Assembly: GCF_000526215.1 (NCBI RefSeq)
Contig: NZ_JAFQ01000004.1
Location: 6,944,001-7,008,000, forward strand
Source: Nocardia sp. BMG51109
GTDB taxonomy: Bacteria > Actinomycetota > Actinomycetes > Mycobacteriales > Mycobacteriaceae
Direction of reading: 5' to 3'
DNA length: 64,000 bases
Positions 58,543 through 64,000 of this stretch are shown one piece after another. A program made the translations under genes and the position numbers. Within the stretch, counting starts at the first letter, position 1. The number at the start of each line of letters is the position of its first letter. Under the pieces are notes generated by a model. That model ran no database searches. It was not told the origin of the DNA and saw only the letters and a list, made by a program, of their open reading frames with translations.

Positions 58543-59064
58543 CCCGCACCCCAGAACTACTCGTGGTGTAACCGCATGCTGCAACCGAGTTCTGCCGTAA
58601 CCCCCATGCCCCGATAGCCTTGAACCGTCTCTCAAATTACTGGAGAACAACCGGCTCTCGCAACGTGTTCGCACGACGAACATACAGGGCCCGACGAACA
58701 GTCCCAGCCGATCCAACGTACGCGCGTGGCGGCTGCCACCAAGGGATCATGATCGGTTCTGCCGAGGTCGGCGAGCGCGTCGCTCGAGTGGATATGAGAC
58801 CAGGACATTCGCGGGGTTTGCGATAAAAGGACTCATACAGCAAACTGTAAGCACACATGTTGTTCGTAACGCCGGTTTCAGCGAACCTTCTCCGCGGCGA
58901 GCGACCAGGCCCTGACTTACGACGACCGGGGCGATCCCGCGAGCGCCGATCCCGGCCGATCCGGGATTGCCGAGGCGCCGTAGGCAGGTGGGTGACTCGC
59001 GGCATTATGTGCTGGTGTTCTCGCGGCGTGATTGGCACCGAGGCCGAGGGCACGCCTTGCGCCC
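58543..59064. other. 522-bp spacer, no gene seen
   Basis: This spacer lies between the start of the DUF6119-type gene and the stop of the diiron oxygenase gene. Open frames are short, overlapping and without ribosome binding sites or recognisable content. It should contain the promoter of the DUF6119-type gene and the terminator of the second biosynthetic operon; no clear hairpin with T-tract was spotted. Confidence 0.5.
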
Positions 59065-60171
59065 TTACGACTCCGTGCCCTGCCGAATCGCCTCCTCCAC
59101 CTCCGCCACGCGTTCTGCTTCCTCCACCGCGAAGCGCTCCGCATCCATCCGTTCTGCGGTCTCCTCGTCCTGGGCCATCAACAGGTCGAGATTGGAGTCG
59201 CCCAAGTCGAATACGCCCAAGTCGACATAAGCGTGCTGTAAGCGTTCCCCCCACAGGCCGATGTCCTTCACGCATGGCACGATGCGGCTGAACAGCAGCT
59301 TGCGGAAGAGGCCCAGGGACTTGGACTCCTCGCTCAGCTTCTCGGCCTCCCGTTTCGGAATGCCGAAGTTCTCCAGGACTTCGACGCCGCGCAGCCGGTC
59401 GCGCATCAAGTAGCACCCCTCGATGACGAATTCCTCGCGTTCGCGTACTTCGGTGTCGGTGAGGTGTGTGTAGTAGTCGCGCAGGGCCATGCGGCCGAAA
59501 GCCACATGGCGGGCCTCGTCCTGCATGACGTAGGCCAGGATCTGCTTGGGCAACGGCTTGTCCGTCGTGTCTCGGAGCATGCCGAAGGCGGCCAACGCCA
59601 GTCCTTCGACCAGGACCTGCATGCCCAGGTACGGCATGTCCCAGCGGGAGTCGCGCAACGTGTCGCCCAGCAGGGACTGCAGATCATCGTTGATCGGGTA
59701 GAGCATTCCGACCTTCTCGTGGAGGAAGCGCGCGTATATCTCGGCGTGCCGTGCCTCGTCCATGGTCTGGGTGGCGGAGTAGAACTTCGCGTCGAGGTCG
59801 GGGGCGGATTCCACGATGCGGGCAGCGCAGACCATCGCGCCCTGTTCGCCGTGGAGGAACTGGCTGAACTGCCAGGAGGCGTAGTGGCGGCGCAGGTCTC
59901 GCTTGTCCTGCTCGCTCATTTTGTCCCAGTAGCGGGTGCCGTAGAGGATCAGGCCCTGGTCAGGTACGCCGAGCGGGTCGTACGGGTCGACGTCGAGGGA
60001 CCAGTCGATGCGCTTGGCGCCGTCCCACTGCTTGTCCTTGCCCTTCTGGTACAGGGCCAGCAGACGGTCCCGGCCGTCGTCGTATTCCCAGGTGAACCGT
60101 GCCTGCCCGGTCGACTGGACGCTCCAGTCCGGGGCGGCGGGGCCGGTTGTGTAGGGCCGTTGCATCGACAC
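59065..60171 (-). CDS. Ferritin-like diiron oxygenase/oxidase
   Basis: This is a 368-aa protein with GTG 60171 as start because AGGAGG sits five bases before it; ATG 60165 is the alternative. A four-helix bundle carries a full set of diiron ligands: Glu109 (G-E-Q-G), Glu139 and His142 (D-E-A-R-H), Glu189 (V-E-G-L), and Glu219 and His222 (D-E-A-R-H). This is the E/ExxH/E/ExxH pattern of class I ribonucleotide reductase R2-like and ferritin-like oxygenases. There is no radical-generating R2 context. Members next to PKS or NRPS genes hydroxylate, desaturate or N-oxygenate carrier-bound or free substrates using O2. The gene begins 68 bp after the stop of the terminal PKS gene, so it is most likely a tailoring enzyme of that pathway. 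Confidence 0.75.
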   Translation of the reverse strand: MSMQRPYTTGPAAPDWSVQSTGQARFTWEYDDGRDRLLALYQKGKDKQWDGAKRIDWSLDVDPYDPLGVPDQGLILYGTRYWDKMSEQDKRDLRRHYASWQFSQFLHGEQGAMVCAARIVESAPDLDAKFYSATQTMDEARHAEIYARFLHEKVGMLYPINDDLQSLLGDTLRDSRWDMPYLGMQVLVEGLALAAFGMLRDTTDKPLPKQILAYVMQDEARHVAFGRMALRDYYTHLTDTEVREREEFVIEGCYLMRDRLRGVEVLENFGIPKREAEKLSEESKSLGLFRKLLFSRIVPCVKDIGLWGERLQHAYVDLGVFDLGDSNLDLLMAQDEETAERMDAERFAVEEAERVAEVEEAIRQGTES

Positions 60172-60239
60172 CGATGCCTCCTAGCAACGGGTTGAAGAGG
60201 GGCAATGTCCGGTGATCGGTCCGGATCCGGGTGGTCTGG

Positions 60240-63200
60240 TCATCGGGCGGCTGGGAGGTAGCCGTTGGCGGTGAAGAATCGCAGGTGCGCGGCGAGGGTG
60301 GCGGAATCGATGGGCGGGCAGGGACGGCCGAGTCGTCGGTGGGTGGCGGCGCTGTCGTAGACGGCGCGGTCGGCGAAGTCGGTGTCGAGCATGAGGCGGA
60401 GGAAGGTTTCGAGGACGGGTTGGGCGGCGTTGCCGTCGTCGGCGCGGATGCGTTCGGCCCAGGTGCGGGGTGGGAGGTCGTCGAGACGATAGCCGTGAGC
60501 GCGGGCTGCGGTCACCAGGTGCGCGAACGGGGTGCGGGCGGAGTTGGTGAGGTGGTAGGTGCCGCCGAGGGTGTCGGACCGGCCGGCGAGGGCGAGGATG
60601 GAGGTGGCGGCGTGGTCGACCGGGATGATGTCGTCGCTCGCGGTGACCGGATGCGGTGCCGCGCCTATTTGGATGCAGCCCTTGATGATTCGCCACATGA
60701 GGTCGTCGTCCTGGCAGGCGCCGCGATGACGGTCACCGAAGACGCGGGACAGGCGGTAGATCGAGACGGGCAGGCCGCGTTCGTGGGCGAGTCCGGCGAG
60801 TTGTTCTGCGGCCCATTTGGTTTGGGCGTATCCGGTGAGCAACGCGGTCACCGGCCCGGTCGGAGTGTGTTCGCAGGCGGGTGGCTGGCCGTAGGTGCGG
60901 GCGGGGAAGACGCCGATGGTGGAGACGTGGTGGACGGGGACGGTGCGGTGGCGGGCGGCCAGGCGCAGGATCTCCTCGGTGCCACCGACGTTGGCGGGGG
61001 CGACGTCGGCGTATCGGTGCAGGACATCGACGGCTGCACCGACGTGAATGACCGCGTCGGCGGTGCGGGCGAGCCGGTCGTAGGTGGCGGGGTCGAGACC
61101 GAGGCCGGATGCGGCGAGATCGGCGGGCACCGCGACGACCCGGTCCTGGGCCCAGGTCAGACCGTAGTGGTGCGCGGTGTCACGCAATCGTCGGCGGGCG
61201 TGTTCGGTGTCGGTGGCGCGCACCAGGCAGTGCGCTGTCGCGGTGGTACTGGCGAGCAGGTGATGCAACAGGTGGGCACCGACGAATCCGGTGGCTCCGG
61301 TCAGCAGGACGTGCGTGGCTGCGCCGAGTGGTGTGGCGGTGGTTGTCTCGGCGGGTGTGATGTCGTCGGCGAGCCGGATCTCGGTGGGCAGGTCGGTAGG
61401 GGCGGTCGCGGTGGAGGCGGTGCCGGAGACGAGGGCGTCGAGGTGCTCGGCCAGGGCGCGGGGTGTGGGGTGCTGGAAGATGTGGCTGGTGGGCAGTCGC
61501 TCCTGCAGGCCGACGGCGCGGGTGAGGCGGTTGCGTAGTTCGAGCGCGCCGAGGGATTCGAGCCCGAGGTCGATCAGGGCGGTGTCGGCGGTGACGCGGT
61601 CGGTGGTGTCGTGGCCGAGCGTGGTGGCGGCGTGCTGTCGGATCAGGGTGATCAGGGTGGCTCGGCGGCGGTCGGCGGGCATCCGGGCCAGGTCGTCGCA
61701 GGCCGGTGGGGCAGGTTCGGTGGCGAGATGTGTCGCGGCCGCTGCGGCCGAATGCGGTTCGGAGACAGGCTGTTCGAGTGCGGCGCGGGCCTCGGGGATG
61801 TCGTCGATCAGCGGGCGCGGTTTGGTGGCGGTATAGGCGGGGGCGAAGCGGCTCCAGTCGATATCCGCCACCGACAGCACGGTTTCGTCGTCGGCCAGCG
61901 CGCGGGCCATCGCCTCGAGCGCGAGGTCGGGATTCATCGCCGGAATTCCGCGCCGGTCCAGCGCACGCTGCACCTCCGGCTGCGCCGCGAGACCTGTGCC
62001 GCCCCACGCTCCCCAAGCGATGGAGGTCGCAGTCTTCCCGATCGATCGGCGGTGACCGGCCAGTGCGTCCAGCGCGGCGTTGGCGGCAGCGTAAGCACCG
62101 TGGCCGCTGCTGCCCCAGACCCCCGAGTTGGAGGAGAATAGGACGAACGCGTCGAGCCGATACTCGTCGAGCAGGTCGTGCAGATGCAGTGCACCGGCGA
62201 CCTTGGCGCGGGTCACCTCCGCGAATTCGCAGACGGTGAGGTCACGGATCGGGTGGTCGGGGGCGATGCCCGCGGCGTGCACGACGGTGGTGACACGGTC
62301 ACCGGCCCGCCGCAGCTCGGTCAGCAGGGCGGCGACATCGGTGCGGTCGGCGACATCGCAGTCGGCAAAGGTGACGCGCGCCCCGGCCGCTTCGAGTTCG
62401 GCGCGCAGCGTCGTGGCGCCGGAAGTCGTGCTGGCACTGCGGCTGACCAGCACGAGGTGCTCCGCTCCGCGCGTCGCCATCCACTGGGCGACACGGCGTC
62501 CCAGACTGCCGGTACCGCCGGTGATCAGCACCGTGCCGTGGGCACGCCAGCTGCCCGCATCACCGTGGGGATGCGCGTGGACGAGGCGTCGCCCGTACGG
62601 TCCGGCGTTGCGCACAGCGATCTCGTCCTCGCCGCTGTCGCCGTCGATGACGGCTGCCAGGTGAGCGGTGACGGGCTCGCACGATGTCTCGGGCAGATCG
62701 ATCATGCCTCCCCACACGTCGGGGTGTTCGAGCCCGACGACTCGCCCGGCGCCCCACAGCTGGGCCTGCCGCCAATCCCGTAGTGCGCCATCGGTATCGA
62801 ACGCTGCCTGGGTCACCGCCCACACTCGCAGCGGACGTTGCGAGTCCAGCACCGCTTGCGTCAACACCACGGTGGCCAGTGCACCGAGGGCGGTGGCGGG
62901 CTCCTCGAGCGGCTGGTCGTCGAGGGCGAGCAGGGACACCACACCGTCGACACCGTCGTACATGCCCAACTGCTTGGCCCACAGCGTGCGGTCCGGTGCT
63001 GTGGTGTCGAAGTCCGCGATGCGTGCGGGGCTGTCGGCTGTTCCCAGCGCCGCAGCGACCTGCGCGGCGAGGACGCGGGCTCGATCGCTACCGGTCGGCA
63101 CGGCCACCAGCCACTTCCCGCGCACCGGGCGGTGCAGAGTGGTCGGCAGCGCGCGCCAGGTGATCCGGTATCGCCATCGGTCGATTACCGCATTCCGGTG

Positions 63201-64000
63201 GCGACGATGACGCCACGCCGCCAGTGCCGGAATCAGTTCCCGCAGCGGGGTGTCCGCGTCGACTCCGAGGTCGCCGGCGAGGGCGTCGATGTCACCGCGG
63301 TCCACTCGGTCCCAGAAGGCTGCGTCCGTGCCGGAGCCGCCCGGCGTTGCCGGCGCGGCGACGGCTGCGCCGGAGTTGGACGCCAACCAGAACCGACGAT
63401 GCTGAAACGCGTACGGCGGCAACGCAATCAGTCGCCCTGCAGGCAGTATCCGCGTCCAGTCCACGTCCACCCCCCGCACGTACGCCTCCGCCGCGCAGCG
63501 CACGAGCCGATCCATGCCGCCATCGTCACGACGTAGCGAACCCACCGCCACAACGGGCTCGTCCGCGACGGACTCGGTGTGGGTGGATGCGGTGGTGGAC
63601 TGCACGATGTCATGCACCGCGGGCAGCAGCACCGGATGCGCACCGACCTCGATGAATGCTCGATACCCCGCACGCACGAGGACCTCGACGGTGTCGGCGA
63701 ACAGGACCGGCTGCCGCAAGTTGCGATACCAATACCGCGCGTCGAGGTGCCGGGTGTCCATCACATCACCGGTGAGCGTGGAGTAGAACGGGATTTCACT
63801 GTCTCGGGGGCCGAGGTCGGCCAGCTCGGTCCGCAATTTGTTCTCGGCCCGCTCGACCTGCGGTGAGTGCGAGGCGTAGTCCACCGGGATCCACCGGGCA
63901 TGCGCTCCGCGACGCTCACAGGTCTGGAACACTTCCTGCAGGCCCGCGACCGGTCCAGCGATCACGGTGGCGGACGGCCCGTTGACCGCCGCCACGTCCA
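60240..64000 (-). CDS. Type I polyketide synthase, terminal module with thioester-reductase release domain (partial)
   Basis: The 5' part lies beyond the window edge: the frame is open to 64000 and the AT lacks its GHSxG half. Numbering residues from the Met codon at 63995, the AT has Y-A-S-H at 40-43 (methylmalonyl-type signature) and a W-Y-R-N-L-R-Q-P-V-L-F segment. The KR (about 260-700) has T-G-G-T-G-S-L-G at 492, Ser622 and Tyr635. Trp627 in S-G-V-W-G and no LDD motif indicate A-type, hence an L-3-hydroxy product. The ACP has G-L-E-S814-L. The reductase (about 880-1251) has T-G-A-T-G-F-V-G at 899 and Tyr1056-x-x-x-Lys1060, the NAD(P)H thioester-reductase family. There is no DH or ER between AT and KR. 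The chain is thus probably released reductively as a 3-hydroxy aldehyde, or as a 1,3-diol if reduced twice. Confidence 0.9.
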   Translation of the reverse strand, partial: DVAAVNGPSATVIAGPVAGLQEVFQTCERRGAHARWIPVDYASHSPQVERAENKLRTELADLGPRDSEIPFYSTLTGDVMDTRHLDARYWYRNLRQPVLFADTVEVLVRAGYRAFIEVGAHPVLLPAVHDIVQSTTASTHTESVADEPVVAVGSLRRDDGGMDRLVRCAAEAYVRGVDVDWTRILPAGRLIALPPYAFQHRRFWLASNSGAAVAAPATPGGSGTDAAFWDRVDRGDIDALAGDLGVDADTPLRELIPALAAWRHRRHRNAVIDRWRYRITWRALPTTLHRPVRGKWLVAVPTGSDRARVLAAQVAAALGTADSPARIADFDTTAPDRTLWAKQLGMYDGVDGVVSLLALDDQPLEEPATALGALATVVLTQAVLDSQRPLRVWAVTQAAFDTDGALRDWRQAQLWGAGRVVGLEHPDVWGGMIDLPETSCEPVTAHLAAVIDGDSGEDEIAVRNAGPYGRRLVHAHPHGDAGSWRAHGTVLITGGTGSLGRRVAQWMATRGAEHLVLVSRSASTTSGATTLRAELEAAGARVTFADCDVADRTDVAALLTELRRAGDRVTTVVHAAGIAPDHPIRDLTVCEFAEVTRAKVAGALHLHDLLDEYRLDAFVLFSSNSGVWGSSGHGAYAAANAALDALAGHRRSIGKTATSIAWGAWGGTGLAAQPEVQRALDRRGIPAMNPDLALEAMARALADDETVLSVADIDWSRFAPAYTATKPRPLIDDIPEARAALEQPVSEPHSAAAAATHLATEPAPPACDDLARMPADRRRATLITLIRQHAATTLGHDTTDRVTADTALIDLGLESLGALELRNRLTRAVGLQERLPTSHIFQHPTPRALAEHLDALVSGTASTATAPTDLPTEIRLADDITPAETTTATPLGAATHVLLTGATGFVGAHLLHHLLASTTATAHCLVRATDTEHARRRLRDTAHHYGLTWAQDRVVAVPADLAASGLGLDPATYDRLARTADAVIHVGAAVDVLHRYADVAPANVGGTEEILRLAARHRTVPVHHVSTIGVFPARTYGQPPACEHTPTGPVTALLTGYAQTKWAAEQLAGLAHERGLPVSIYRLSRVFGDRHRGACQDDDLMWRIIKGCIQIGAAPHPVTASDDIIPVDHAATSILALAGRSDTLGGTYHLTNSARTPFAHLVTAARAHGYRLDDLPPRTWAERIRADDGNAAQPVLETFLRLMLDTDFADRAVYDSAATHRRLGRPCPPIDSATLAAHLRFFTANGYLPAAR

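Noticed and set aside
59065..60171. Calling the diiron protein a ribonucleotide reductase R2 subunit
   Set aside because: Only the metal-ligand pattern is shared; length, context and absence of R1/NrdI-type neighbours argue for a ferritin-like oxygenase.

Overview
The window is GC-rich chromosomal DNA of a mycolic-acid actinomycete, most likely Nocardia or a close relative. Supporting this are a fungal/mycobacterial-type one-chain fatty acid synthase (FAS-I), a fatty-acyl-AMP-ligase (FAAL) fused to a polyketide synthase, a FadD15-type ligase fragment, an Eis-type acetyltransferase, a WXG100-like protein and a YbaB-like protein. No rRNA, tRNA or CRISPR array was recognised.

Layout. 1-1135: decayed DNA with the 3' end of a luciferase-like oxidoreductase gene. 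1136-6109 (minus): an accessory operon of secreted proteins (I36-type inhibitor, unknown 236-aa protein, WXG-like protein, BNR-repeat lipoprotein, small secreted protein). 6351-11157 (plus): sigma factor, unknown protein, and a membrane-anchored WD40 protein whose N-terminal half I read as a Lon/S16-like Ser-Lys peptidase domain. 11207-12510 (minus): nitroreductase operon, divergent from an HxlR regulator.

13144-37687 (minus) is a lipid/polyketide biosynthetic cluster. In transcription order it encodes FAS-I (about 3055 aa), an alpha/beta hydrolase, a FAAL-ACP-KS-AT-DH-KR-ACP polyketide synthase, a LuxR regulator, an acyl-CoA synthetase, an APC permease, an acyl-CoA dehydrogenase, a hotdog thioesterase and a Baeyer-Villiger-type monooxygenase. 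The inferred logic is that the dedicated FAS-I makes a fatty acid, the FAAL activates and loads it, the PKS extends it once with a probable methylmalonyl unit, reduces and dehydrates it, and the tailoring enzymes act afterwards. No release domain is fused to the PKS.

38050-46780 (plus): a tightly overlapping operon for an oligopeptide/nickel-type ABC importer with three flavin-dependent oxidoreductases (LLM, DszC/SfnB-like, NtaA/DszA-like). It resembles organosulfur-scavenging loci. The FAS/importer divergent region holds five GTTAC repeats, three of them in perfect 10-bp tandem. An Eis-type acetyltransferase and a small membrane protein follow.

48874-51420: mobile-element scar. A frameshifted fadD15 3' fragment is fused to a truncated TnsB-like gene and a frameshifted TnsA-like fragment, followed by a secreted lipase with an iron-box-like sequence at its start and an integrase remnant. 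51473-56684: ATP-dependent DNA ligase, secreted alpha-helical protein, TAT-exported metallophosphoesterase, a frameshifted small gene, an ankyrin protein and a YbaB-like protein. 57001-58542 (minus): AT-richer DUF6119/TIGR04141-type gene, probably acquired. 59065-64000 (minus): the end of a second biosynthetic locus, namely the last module of a type I PKS (AT-KR-ACP-thioester reductase, cut by the window edge) followed by a ferritin-like diiron oxygenase.
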